Shown piece after piece: positions 23,418 through 30,749 of a stretch of 33,415 nucleotides of DNA; positions within the stretch are counted from its first letter, which is position 1; each line of letters starts with the position of its first letter. Source of the DNA: an uncultured Mediterraneibacter sp. (GTDB lineage: Bacteria; Bacillota; Clostridia; Lachnospirales; Lachnospiraceae); assembly GCA_944375765.1 (NCBI GenBank), contig CALWAR010000050.1, positions 1-33,415 of the forward strand, given 5' to 3'. Position numbers and translations under genes: made by a program. A model generated the notes under the pieces. That model searched no databases and had not been told where the DNA came from. It worked only from the letters and a program-made list of their open reading frames with translations.

Positions 23418-24058
23418 AAGGAATCATGCTCAAAGACTTATATGAGAATTTTTATATTAAGAAAAATCTTGCATCCTACATATTCGGAATACTGTTCGTC
23501 GGATTTGGAATAATATTTATTCATACAGACTTTGCTTTCGCACTTTATACGATGTTCCTGAGTGTCATATTCGGTTCGGCTCTGCTGGAAGCTTCTTATG
23601 AGCAGGATGAAAAAGCGAATTTTGGCAAACTTCAGATCACATTTCCTCTGACCAAGGCAGAAATCGTACTGTCAAAATACCTGCTGGCCCTTATATCTAC
23701 CGGCATCTGCGTGCTGATCAGCCTGGTCTATGCGCTGGTCAACGTATATCTCTGGGATCTGGTCACGCTGACAGAGGCGCTCACGGTCTGGGGACTGAGT
23801 ATCTGCGTATCTCTTGTCTTTACTTCAGTCGTATATATCTTCTACTTCCTGCTGGGGAAAAAGGTCGGTATGATCATATATGTAGTTACCGCCGGGATCC
23901 TGGGCGGTCTGTACGGAAGCTCTTCCATGCTCTTCGGGATAGACAGCTACACTTCAGTGGATATGACAGTCCTCTGCTTCCTCCTGCCGGCTTCTGCCGT
24001 GATCTTTGCACTGAGCTGTCTGCTGTCCATACAGATTTATAAAAAGAAATACTCATAA
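23414..24058 (+). CDS. ABC-2 type permease (second)
   Basis: A 214-residue membrane protein with six hydrophobic segments. The short segment YEQDEKANFGKLQITFPLTK after the second helix is the usual cytoplasmic coupling region of this permease group (ABC-2 membrane 5 type). It begins at an ATGA overlap, 10 nt behind AAAAGGAG, and is the last gene of the operon, closed by a strong terminator. Confidence 0.85.
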   Translation: MKGIMLKDLYENFYIKKNLASYIFGILFVGFGIIFIHTDFAFALYTMFLSVIFGSALLEASYEQDEKANFGKLQITFPLTKAEIVLSKYLLALISTGICVLISLVYALVNVYLWDLVTLTEALTVWGLSICVSLVFTSVVYIFYFLLGKKVGMIIYVVTAGILGGLYGSSSMLFGIDSYTSVDMTVLCFLLPASAVIFALSCLLSIQIYKKKYS

Positions 24059-24111
24059 AAACCCTGCGGATATGGAAAACATCTTTTATCTCTCCATACC
24101 CGCAGGGTTTT
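24057..24111. terminator. Two-way terminator between the ABC operon and the P-type ATPase
   Basis: AAAACCCTGCGG (24057-24068) pairs with CCGCAGGGTTTT (24100-24111), and TATGGA with TCCATA inside, with one mismatch. A runs on one side and T runs on the other serve both converging transcripts. The left end overlaps the permease stop codon. Confidence 0.85.
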
Positions 24112-24164
24112 CTTCCACTTTATATTCCCGTTTTTTACCGCTCCGGTCTGACATCGAATCCCGG

Positions 24165-26252
24165 CTAAACTTCCTCCTCCGGCAGGAGATTCTGCATGCT
24201 TTTCAGACTGATCGCCAGCGTCGAAGTATTGTGCAGGAGCGCCGACGTCGTCGGCTGGATCATCCCGCCCACGCCAAGAGCGATAAGTCCCGAATTGATG
24301 CCAACGATCCCTCTGTAATTACGGTGGATTCGTTTCATCATGGCATTGGCCAGTTTTTTGAGCGTTACGATCACGCGCAGGTCATCTGCCGCAATAGTGA
24401 TATCCGCGATCTCCCGGGCGATCTCTGCCCCGTCGCTGATGGCAATACCTGCATCCGCAGCAGAGAGAGCCGGGGAATCGTTGATCCCGTCCCCGATCAT
24501 GATGACTTTCCTGCCGGATGCTTTCTCCCGCTCTACGAACCGGGCCTTATCTTCCGGCAGGACTTCCGAGTAGTACTCATCCACGCCCACGCGTCTCGCG
24601 ATGGACGCTGCCGTGCGCTCGCTGTCTCCTGTCATCATCACTACCTTTTTCAGTCCCTCTGCTTTCAGCAGCCTTACCATGTCCTCCGCCTCTTCCCTGA
24701 GCGGATCCTCGATGCAGATGACCGCCGTCAGCTCGCCGTTGATAGCGAGATACAGATGGGAATATTCCGGGGAAAGTGCGTCAAACTTCTCCCGCATCTC
24801 CGGGCGGACCGTACATGTTTCATCTTCAAAGACAAAATGGCTGCTGCCGATGACGACTTTCTTCTCTTCTATATAGGAAGAAATGCCGTGAGCCACTATA
24901 TACTCCACTTTCGAGTGCATCTCTTCGTGGTAGAGCTTTCTCTTCTTCGCCGCGTCCACAACCGCTTTCGCCATCGAGTGAGGGAAGTGCTCTTCCAGAC
25001 ACGCCGCGATGCGGAGCGCTTCGTCTTCAGGATAGTCTCCGAAGACGACTACCTCTTTCACCGTCGGCTTTGCTTTTGTCAGCGTACCGGTCTTGTCAAA
25101 TACGATTGTATCGGCCTCTGCCACTGCCTCCAGATATTTTCCGCCTTTCACTGTGATGCCGTGCTGACCGGCTTCCCGGATGGCAGAAAGCACTGCGATC
25201 GGCATGGCGAGCTTCAGCGCGCAGGAAAAGTCCACCATCAGAACAGAGAGCGCTTTCGTCGCGTTGCGGGTGACAAGGCCGACAATACCTGTGCCGAGAA
25301 GTGTATACGGCACCAGTTTATCCGCCAGATGTTCCGCCTTGCTCTCCAGTGCGGATTTCAGTTTCTCAGAGTCTTCGATCATAGTCACGATCTTCTCGAA
25401 CCTTGTCGAACCGGATACCGCTTTCACAAAGATCTCAAGCTCTCCTTCTTCCAGGACGGTTCCCGCATAGACAGTTTTGCCTGTTTCTCTTCTTACCGGA
25501 AGCGACTCGCCGGTAAGCGACGCCTGGTTTACCATCCCCTCTCCGCCGGTCACTTCTCCGTCAAAGGGGATCACATTTCCCATGTGCACGACCACCGTAT
25601 CACCCGGCCGGATATCCGATGCATTGACGAGCACTTCCTGCTCCTCTTTCTTAAGCCATACTTTCTTTACATTAAGAGACATGCTTCGTGCAAGATCCCC
25701 TACAGATTTTTTATGAGTCCACTCTTCAAGGAGCTCTCCTACTCCCAGCAGGAACATGACAGATCCCGCTGTGCTGAAGTCTCCCCGGATCACAGACACT
25801 CCGATCGCCGTCGCGTCGAGGACAGGCACCTCGATCTTCCGTCTTGCAAGGCACTTAAGTCCTTTCCATATATAGCGCAGCGCCTTGAACGTCAGCCATA
25901 CCTTTCGGATCGGATACGGAACGATGAGCTTACTGCCGTAATGCAGGATCACCCTTGTGATCAACTGCTCCCGAAATGATGAATTCAGCTCTCTTCCGGA
26001 GCTTGACAGTACATTCTCAGGAACATCCGTATTCTCATAGCTGAAGCTCTTGAGCGCCGCGATCACCTCTTCGCGGTCCCCTGTGTAACAGATAACGGCG
26101 TCTGCGGTGCGCTCATATACCTTTGCATCTGTCACATATTCCTGTCTGCCGAGAAACCAGCAAAGAGTATCCGCCTGCGCACACGTCATTCTTCCCTGAA
26201 CAACGTGAATACGCAGACGGCCTTTGATCTCATGCTTTATTATGAATTTCAT
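24165..26252 (-). CDS. Heavy-metal P-type ATPase with a non-standard metal motif
   Basis: A 695-residue P1B-like pump that moves a metal ion across the membrane with ATP. Present in order: an N-terminal HMA-like fold without CxxC (residues 1-60), TGES at 247-250 (actuator domain), the membrane metal motif, phosphorylated D386 (DKTGTLT), an HP-type segment (EHFPHSMAKA, 421-430) and GDGINDSPALSAADAGIA. The metal motif is FSCALKLAMP (342-351): where copper and zinc pumps have CPC, this has F-S-C, so the first Cys and the usual Pro are lost. The ion is therefore hard to assign; the setting among feo genes points to iron or manganese. No ribosome site precedes the ATG, so translation is probably coupled to the DUF6110 gene that ends 6 bp before. 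Confidence 0.88.
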   Translation of the reverse strand: MKFIIKHEIKGRLRIHVVQGRMTCAQADTLCWFLGRQEYVTDAKVYERTADAVICYTGDREEVIAALKSFSYENTDVPENVLSSSGRELNSSFREQLITRVILHYGSKLIVPYPIRKVWLTFKALRYIWKGLKCLARRKIEVPVLDATAIGVSVIRGDFSTAGSVMFLLGVGELLEEWTHKKSVGDLARSMSLNVKKVWLKKEEQEVLVNASDIRPGDTVVVHMGNVIPFDGEVTGGEGMVNQASLTGESLPVRRETGKTVYAGTVLEEGELEIFVKAVSGSTRFEKIVTMIEDSEKLKSALESKAEHLADKLVPYTLLGTGIVGLVTRNATKALSVLMVDFSCALKLAMPIAVLSAIREAGQHGITVKGGKYLEAVAEADTIVFDKTGTLTKAKPTVKEVVVFGDYPEDEALRIAACLEEHFPHSMAKAVVDAAKKRKLYHEEMHSKVEYIVAHGISSYIEEKKVVIGSSHFVFEDETCTVRPEMREKFDALSPEYSHLYLAINGELTAVICIEDPLREEAEDMVRLLKAEGLKKVVMMTGDSERTAASIARRVGVDEYYSEVLPEDKARFVEREKASGRKVIMIGDGINDSPALSAADAGIAISDGAEIAREIADITIAADDLRVIVTLKKLANAMMKRIHRNYRGIVGINSGLIALGVGGMIQPTTSALLHNTSTLAISLKSMQNLLPEEEV

Positions 26253-26258
26253 AAGTCG

Positions 26259-26570
26259 TTATACAGTCTCTTTCCCGAGATCTTCCGCACCTTTGTCCTC
26301 TGCCCCGCTCTCGTCAGCCTGGACAGCCGCTTCTTCTTCCTCTGCTCTCTTCTCGTTGATCTGCTGAGCCTCTGCCAGGATATCCTCTGCATTCTCCTGT
26401 ACGGTCGTAGCCGTCTTCATCACACAGTCCTTTGCGCGCAGAACGGCGGCCGTGCAGTTCGTATATACTTTCTTTGCGTCCTTGCTTGAGAGCACTTTCA
26501 CTCCCGCTGTTCCAAACAGGACGCCTCCTGCAAATAATCCGATCTTTTTTAATGTAGAAACGCTTACCAT
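26259..26570 (-). CDS. DUF6110 family small membrane-linked protein
   Basis: A 103-residue protein. Residues 5-26 (STLKKIGLFAGGVLFGTAGV) form a glycine-rich hydrophobic segment, followed by a conserved stretch KVYTNCTAAVLRAKDCVMKT with two Cys and an acidic Ala/Glu-rich tail. It resembles DUF6110, which I recall as a regular neighbour of this class of metal ATPase in clostridia; its function is unknown. CAGGAGGTATTTTATC precedes the ATG. It lies directly upstream of the ATPase gene and is likely an accessory subunit or chaperone of the pump. Confidence 0.8.
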   Translation of the reverse strand: MVSVSTLKKIGLFAGGVLFGTAGVKVLSSKDAKKVYTNCTAAVLRAKDCVMKTATTVQENAEDILAEAQQINEKRAEEEEAAVQADESGAEDKGAEDLGKETV

Positions 26571-26649
26571 GATAAAATACCTCCTGTCGTATGTTGTGAT
26601 ATTTACTGTTTGCTTATGTCTGCTCTGTTTCCTGAGATGATCCTGGATA

Positions 26650-26730
26650 CTACTTGTGCTTATATCCTGTGTAAAATACCATCACAAAACAAACAACAGC
26701 AGCCCACGCCCAGAATCTGTGCTGTTTCAC
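26650..26730 (-). CDS. 26-residue single-span membrane peptide
   Basis: A short frame begins with GTG at 26728-26730, behind AGAAGGAAGTGATATAACC. It reads MKQHRFWAWAAVVCFVMVFY and then TGYKHK before a TAG stop: a basic start, one hydrophobic span of about 16 residues with a Cys, and a basic end. It lies between the promoter at 26785-26814 and the DUF6110 gene, so it is the first gene of the ATPase unit. The layout recalls very short clostridial proteins filed as DUF6219, though I am not certain of that name. It could be a small regulatory subunit of the pump. Confidence 0.65.
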   Translation of the reverse strand: MKQHRFWAWAAVVCFVMVFYTGYKHK

Positions 26731-26784
26731 GGTTATATCACTTCCTTCTGTAAATAATATGTAAAACCTCCGGGTTCTGTCACA

Positions 26785-26820
26785 ATCATAACAATCTTAT
26801 TTTGGGCTAGTCAATTCTAA
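26785..26820 (-). promoter_or_regulatory. Promoter of the metal-ATPase unit with DtxR-like box
   Basis: On the - strand TTGACT (26809-26814), 18 bp, TATGAT (26785-26790). The dyad-like TTAG-AATTGA-CTAG (26807-26820) covers the -35 element and resembles the boxes at feoA and feoB. Confidence 0.55.
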
Positions 26821-26826
26821 CACCGT

Positions 26827-27243
26827 TTATCGAGAAATCTTATCGATTTTTATTTTTGCTATCTTCTGATCTTTCAGATAACCGCAGTGTCTGAGTCCCT
26901 CGCGTACCACGCTGTTCCATTTGCCCGGAGAGAGATGATACGTCGTGTCGTCGTCCAGCACGATCTCACATCCTTCCTCTCTGGCTTCCACATCGTCAGC
27001 ATCGGGATACCCGACTTTGTACATATTCTTCCGGCTGATCGCCCCGATCTCCTCAAGTGCATTTACCATGCGGTAGACGGTCGCCACACCGATCTTCTCA
27101 TCTTTTTGAGCCGCCTTGTAGTAGATTTCCTTACAGCTCGAACATTCATCCTCCAGGATGATATCTATGAGCATCCGGCGCTGCCTGGTGATGCGGCATC
27201 CATTTTCTTTGAGTTTTTCGATAATCTGTTCTTTCTTATTCAC
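26827..27243 (-). CDS. Atypical Fur-family regulator
   Basis: A 138-residue protein whose N-terminal half is a Fur-type winged helix (CRITRQRRMLIDIILEDE, then KIGVATVYRMVNALEEIGAI). The C-terminal half departs from Fur: the HHxHxxC metal segment is absent, replaced by EEGCEIVLDDDTTYHLSPGK, and the paired CxxC zinc motifs are missing; single Cys lie at 16, 34, 37, 92 and 120. The GTG at 27243, 5 nt behind AGGAG, is preferred over the ATG at 27258, whose ribosome site is too close. It follows the FeoB-associated protein gene and probably belongs to the feo transcript. Its signal and targets are unknown. Confidence 0.8.
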   Translation of the reverse strand: MNKKEQIIEKLKENGCRITRQRRMLIDIILEDECSSCKEIYYKAAQKDEKIGVATVYRMVNALEEIGAISRKNMYKVGYPDADDVEAREEGCEIVLDDDTTYHLSPGKWNSVVREGLRHCGYLKDQKIAKIKIDKISR

Positions 27244-27304
27244 GGCTTCTCCTGACATCTTCCCACCATCTGTGTCCGGCTCTTTTCTCTGTCGGATCCG
27301 GCTG

Positions 27305-27679
27305 TCAGCTAATGCTGACTACCTGGAATCCTGCCTCCTCCACGGCGCGCCTGAGTTCATCTCTGTCGATCTTACGGTCGCAGGATACTTTCGCACTGCT
27401 GTCTTTCAGACTCACTTTTGCAGCGGCTCCGTCGACTGCATTGAGCGCTCTCGCCACACTGTTGACACAGTTCTGGCACTGCATTCCCGAAATCTTGATC
27501 GTATAGTGGCCAGTCGCCCGGCCCCGGAGTTTTTTCTCAGGCATCTTTTTGCTGCCGGGGCAGCTTCCGCCGGCCGGACAGCCGATGCACTTTACGCCGC
27601 TTCGTTTCGCTCTTACGATATATGCGACTGCTGCCCCGACCAGGGCCGCCAGGATAATGACTGCAATGATATCCGCCAT
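27305..27679 (-). CDS. FeoB-associated Cys-rich protein fused to an HMA domain
   Basis: A 124-residue fusion. Residues 1-24 are one membrane span (IIAVIILAALVGAAVAYIV), followed by the Cys cluster CIGCPAGGSCPG (31-42) typical of FeoB-associated membrane proteins. A short basic linker leads to a full heavy-metal-associated domain (about 58-124) with the metal site MQCQNC (C68, C71) and the usual beta-alpha-beta pattern, ending in EEAGFQVVSIS. AAAGGGGTGGTCTT precedes the ATG. It is the next gene after feoB, behind a terminator-like hairpin. The HMA part suggests that it passes or senses a soft metal ion, perhaps copper or ferrous iron, at the FeoB pore; this is inference. Confidence 0.85.
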   Translation of the reverse strand: MADIIAVIILAALVGAAVAYIVRAKRSGVKCIGCPAGGSCPGSKKMPEKKLRGRATGHYTIKISGMQCQNCVNSVARALNAVDGAAAKVSLKDSSAKVSCDRKIDRDELRRAVEEAGFQVVSIS

Positions 27680-27742
27680 AAGACCACCCCTTTCTGAAAC
27701 TTAATTAATACGTATCTCATAAACTGCTTTTCATACAACGTC

Positions 27743-27775
27743 AAAAGGTGGACAAAGCAAGAGTCTCTGTCCACC
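27743..27775 (-). terminator. Terminator-like hairpin behind feoB
   Basis: On the - strand GGTGGACA pairs with TGTCCACC (27747-27754 with 27768-27775) and TTTTG follows. It would cut down read-through from feoB into the next genes. Confidence 0.7.
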
Positions 27776-27797
27776 GCTGATCACTGTGATTACCGAT

Positions 27798-29795
27798 TTA
27801 CGTATGCAGACTGTATTCTGCCGTAAATTCCTTATCCGACTTGCGTATCCGCCATATGATGATGGCTGCGAATACCAGGATCGCGATCAGGCCCGGAACA
27901 AATGCCGTTCCAGGAGCTCCTGTCGTGGCAAGAGTGCCGATCTGGTATACAAAGAACGCCACCGTATATCCGGTCGCAAGCTGCAGGCAGATGCCGCCTA
28001 ACAGCCACTTGCCGCTCTTCATCTCAGAGTTCATCGCTCCAAGGGCCGCGAAGCACGGCGGTGTATACAGATTGAACATCAGGTATGCAAGAGCCGCAAC
28101 CTTTGTAAGTCCCATAACCGTAGCGACTTCATTTCCACTTCCGATCAGTTCAAATTCATCTGTATCGATGAGGTTCGTAACTCCGTAAACGACTGCAAGT
28201 GTACCAACCACGTTTTCTTTTGCGATAAATCCTGTGATCGCCGCCGCTGCGAGCTGCCATACGCCAAATCCGAGCGGGATGAACAGGATCGCGAACGGAT
28301 GTGCAATGCCTGCGAGGATGGAAGTTCCTTCCGCCCCTTCTTCCACAAGCTGGAACTGCCAGTTAAAGCTCTGCATGATCTGTACGACAGTGTTACACAC
28401 AAGGATGATTGTTCCTGCTTTGATAATATACGCTTTACCGCGCTCCAGCATGGATACGCACGCTCTCTTCAGGCTTGGAAGTTTATACTCCGGAAGCTCG
28501 ATGATGAAGAAAGATTTACGGTATTTCTGTCCTGTGATCCTCTTTACGAGCAGAGCTCCCAGAAGAACCAGCACGATACCCATCAGATACATGGTAGCCG
28601 ATACCCACCACGCATCTGCAAAAAATGCTCCTGCAAACAGTGCGATAACAGGGATCTTGGCTCCACACGGCATGAACGGTGTGAGCATGGCAGTCGTCCT
28701 GCGCTCTCTCTCGTTGCGGATCGTACGGGAAGCCATAACGCCCGGGATCGCACAGCCTGTACCGATAACCATGGGGATCACGGATTTACCGGAAAGACCT
28801 ACTCTCTTGAAGATCGGATCGAGCACGACTGTCGCACGCGCCATATAACCGCAGTCCTCGAGAAGAGCGATCAGGAAATACATGACCATTACCAGAGGCA
28901 GGAATCCGATGACTGCGCCGACGCCGCCGATGATGCCGTCAACAAGGAGCGCATACAGAAGCGGGTTCGCGTTCTCCATCAGTCCGCCTACCCATCCCTG
29001 GAAAGTCTCGATCCATGCAACCAGCCAGTCGGCGATCCATGTTCCCACTGTAGTCTGGGATATGTAGAATACAAGGAAGATCACGAGCGCGAAGATCGGA
29101 ATACCGATAATCTTATGCGTAATAACAGCGTCGATCTTGTCCTGTACATTCTTATCTTTTGTAAAGACTTTTCTCTTTTCCACCTGTTTTACAATGCCGT
29201 TGACAAACTCAAAACGCTTTCTGTCGGCTGCTTCAACCGCATTCTTATCGTGCAGGTCGATATCCTCCTGGACATAAGGAGCTTTCTGGCTCTGCCCTTT
29301 TATGGAAGTCGCCGCAGCGACAGCCGCTTTTAACCCTTCATGCCCCGAAGACGTAGAGATCGTCTTGACAACCGGGCAGCCCAGCTTCTCGGAGAGAAGT
29401 TTTTCATCGATCTTTGTCTGTTTCTTCTCTGTGATATCGCTTTTATTCAGAGCTACCACCACCGGTACGCCCAGCTCCAGAAGCTGCGTTGTGAAAAACA
29501 GACTCCTGCTTAAGTTCGTAGCGTCCACAATGTTGATGATCACGTCCGGATTTTCATTTTTTACGTAGCTGCTGGTGATGCTCTCTTCGGAAGTAAAGGG
29601 AGACATGGAGTAAGCCCCCGGCAGGTCCACTGCCACCAGTTCCTCTGCCCCGTCATAATAAGCCTTTTTTATCAGGCTTTCCTTTCGCTCTACCGTAACG
29701 CCGGCCCAGTTGCCAACGCGCTCGTTCCTTCCCGTCAACGCGTTATACATGGTCGTCTTGCCGCTGTTAGGATTTCCTGCAAACGCAATTCTCAT
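27798..29795 (-). CDS. feoB: Ferrous iron transport protein B
   Basis: A 665-residue inner-membrane ferrous iron importer. The N-terminal G domain has GNPNSGKTT (residues 7-15), DLPGAYSMSP and NKSD, followed by the GDI-like helical region to about 190. The membrane part has two Gate motifs with conserved Cys (VIGTGCAIPGVMASR and LYTPPCFAAL) and about ten hydrophobic spans, including the PFMPCGAKIPV segment. Length is in the usual range for Firmicute FeoB. AGGAGG, 8 nt before the ATG at 29795, fixes the start, rather than the ATG at 29816. A DtxR-like dyad (29822-29835) lies directly upstream. Confidence 0.96.
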   Translation of the reverse strand: MRIAFAGNPNSGKTTMYNALTGRNERVGNWAGVTVERKESLIKKAYYDGAEELVAVDLPGAYSMSPFTSEESITSSYVKNENPDVIINIVDATNLSRSLFFTTQLLELGVPVVVALNKSDITEKKQTKIDEKLLSEKLGCPVVKTISTSSGHEGLKAAVAAATSIKGQSQKAPYVQEDIDLHDKNAVEAADRKRFEFVNGIVKQVEKRKVFTKDKNVQDKIDAVITHKIIGIPIFALVIFLVFYISQTTVGTWIADWLVAWIETFQGWVGGLMENANPLLYALLVDGIIGGVGAVIGFLPLVMVMYFLIALLEDCGYMARATVVLDPIFKRVGLSGKSVIPMVIGTGCAIPGVMASRTIRNERERRTTAMLTPFMPCGAKIPVIALFAGAFFADAWWVSATMYLMGIVLVLLGALLVKRITGQKYRKSFFIIELPEYKLPSLKRACVSMLERGKAYIIKAGTIILVCNTVVQIMQSFNWQFQLVEEGAEGTSILAGIAHPFAILFIPLGFGVWQLAAAAITGFIAKENVVGTLAVVYGVTNLIDTDEFELIGSGNEVATVMGLTKVAALAYLMFNLYTPPCFAALGAMNSEMKSGKWLLGGICLQLATGYTVAFFVYQIGTLATTGAPGTAFVPGLIAILVFAAIIIWRIRKSDKEFTAEYSLHT

Positions 29796-29821
29796 TTCAC
29801 AATCCTCCTCTTTCATCCTAA

Positions 29822-29835
29822 TTAGAATAGACTAA
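29822..29835. promoter_or_regulatory. DtxR-like box before feoB, TTAG-N6-CTAA
   Basis: TTAGAATAGACTAA, a near-palindrome with perfect TTAG and CTAA half-sites, between the feoA-feoB terminator and the feoB ribosome site. It would allow feoB to be controlled separately from feoA. Confidence 0.55.
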
Positions 29836-29844
29836 CCTTTGTGT

Positions 29845-29876
29845 AAAAAAATAGCAGACAATCGCTGGCTATTTTT
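29845..29876 (-). terminator. Terminator or attenuator between feoA and feoB
   Basis: On the - strand AAAAATAGC pairs with the CTATTTTT side, with a further CAG/CTG pair and one bulge, and seven T follow. It lies 10 bp after the feoA stop codon. Confidence 0.7.
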
Positions 29877-29885
29877 CTCTGTGTT

Positions 29886-30098
29886 TTATATCGAAATAGC
29901 TTTCGCCAGATCAATGTCGATGTTGTACCTTCCATCCTTGATGGATACCACACAACCGCCCCTCACACGGGAGACTACCGTGATCGGTTCTCCGCTGTAA
30001 CAGCCCAGCGAAAACAGGAACGATTCCATCTCTTCATCATCTGTCAAAATGTCCTTGATGATATACTCTCTGCCCTCTTCAGCATCTAACACGTTCAT
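29886..30098 (-). CDS. feoA: Ferrous iron transport protein A
   Basis: A 70-residue cytoplasmic SH3-like protein that helps FeoB. The FeoA pattern is present: a variable start, MESFLFSLGCYSGEPITVVS in the middle and RYNIDIDLAKAISI at the end. GGAGAGG precedes the ATG by 8 nt. It is divergent from the DtxR-type regulator and is the first gene of the iron operon, with its promoter -10 element inside a DtxR-like dyad. Confidence 0.93.
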   Translation of the reverse strand: MNVLDAEEGREYIIKDILTDDEEMESFLFSLGCYSGEPITVVSRVRGGCVVSIKDGRYNIDIDLAKAISI

Positions 30099-30176
30099 TC
30101 TCTGATCCTCTCCATCACTTTATCTTATTTCTGGCGTATCCAGATATACCAGTTCGATCACTTCCTCTAACATATG

Positions 30177-30207
30177 ATAGTTTAAACTAACATACAATAT
30201 TTGTCAA
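30177..30207 (-). promoter_or_regulatory. feoA promoter overlapped by a DtxR-like box
   Basis: On the - strand TTGACA (30202-30207), 17 bp, TAAACT (30179-30184). The dyad TTAGTTTAAACTAT (30177-30190), with a perfect 12-bp palindromic core TAGTTTAAACTA, covers the -10 element, where a bound repressor would block transcription. Confidence 0.7.
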
Positions 30208-30274
30208 TCCCCTTTGATAAAATTCCCTCAATAGTTCAGCCATCTGACTCTCTTTTTACTTTATTAATTAAAGT

Positions 30275-30303
30275 TTGCCGTCCCTGACCGGATATGGTAT
30301 ACT
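30275..30303 (+). promoter_or_regulatory. Promoter of the DtxR-family gene, TTGCCG-N17-TATACT
   Basis: TTGCCG (30275-30280), 17 bp, TATACT (30298-30303), giving a leader of about 30 nt. Confidence 0.5.
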
Positions 30304-30341
30304 TAGGAAAGTATTTGAATAACTGGAACGAGGTGAAATCT

Positions 30342-30701
30342 ATGCACGGAAATGAATCTGCTGAAAATTATCTGGAAACGATCCTGATCTTAAGCCGGCG
30401 CCTCCCTGTAGTTCGTTCTGTAGATGTTGCGACGGAACTGGACTTCAAGAAATCAAGCGTCAGCGTTGCTATGAAAAAATTAAGAGAGAGCGGACATATC
30501 GTTGTCTCGCCCGAAGGATATATCACTCTCACCGAGGCCGGCCGTGAGATCGCAGACTGTATCTATGAACGGCACACCCTCCTCTCCTCCTGGCTCCAGC
30601 GGCTCGGCGTCGATCCCAGGATTGCTGTGGAAGATGCATGCAGGATCGAGCATGTCATCAGCGCGGAGAGTTTTGAAGCGATAAAAAATCATATACAATA
30701 A
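30342..30701 (+). CDS. DtxR-family iron-dependent regulator
   Basis: A 119-residue metalloregulator with the DtxR/MntR winged helix (residues 8-65; SVDVATELDFKKSSVSVAMK) and metal-dependent dimer helices (70-119), but no C-terminal SH3 domain. Against Bacillus MntR the metal ligands read N9, E12, H78, C100, E103 and H104. The segment ACRIEHVIS copies the ACRWEHVMS of DtxR, where Cys, not Glu, is the ligand; in this family that favours Fe(II) over Mn(II). GAGGTGAAATCT before the ATG at 30342 sets the start. It is divergent from feoA, and three TTAG-N6-CTAA-like sites in the island are likely its targets. Confidence 0.9.
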   Translation: MHGNESAENYLETILILSRRLPVVRSVDVATELDFKKSSVSVAMKKLRESGHIVVSPEGYITLTEAGREIADCIYERHTLLSSWLQRLGVDPRIAVEDACRIEHVISAESFEAIKNHIQ

Positions 30702-30707
30702 AGTTGG

Positions 30708-30746
30708 ACAGGCTGCCTCACCAGACGATGACGGCAGCCTGTTTTC
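30708..30746 (+). terminator. Terminator of the DtxR-family gene
   Basis: ACAGGCTGCC and GGCAGCCTGT (30708-30717 with 30733-30742) form a 10-bp stem, and the right arm runs into TTTTC. It lies between two convergent genes and ends 8 bp before the lactate dehydrogenase stop codon. Confidence 0.85.
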
Positions 30747-30749
30747 TGT

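Noticed and set aside
24072-25979. A long open frame on the + strand opposite the P-type ATPase gene
   Set aside because: It is the mirror of a clear ATPase gene. Its product has no recognisable family and is rich in His and Arg, as expected of antisense translation of a G+C-balanced gene.
28299-29333. A long + strand frame opposite feoB
   Set aside because: Antisense shadow of a well-defined feoB; no family resemblance.
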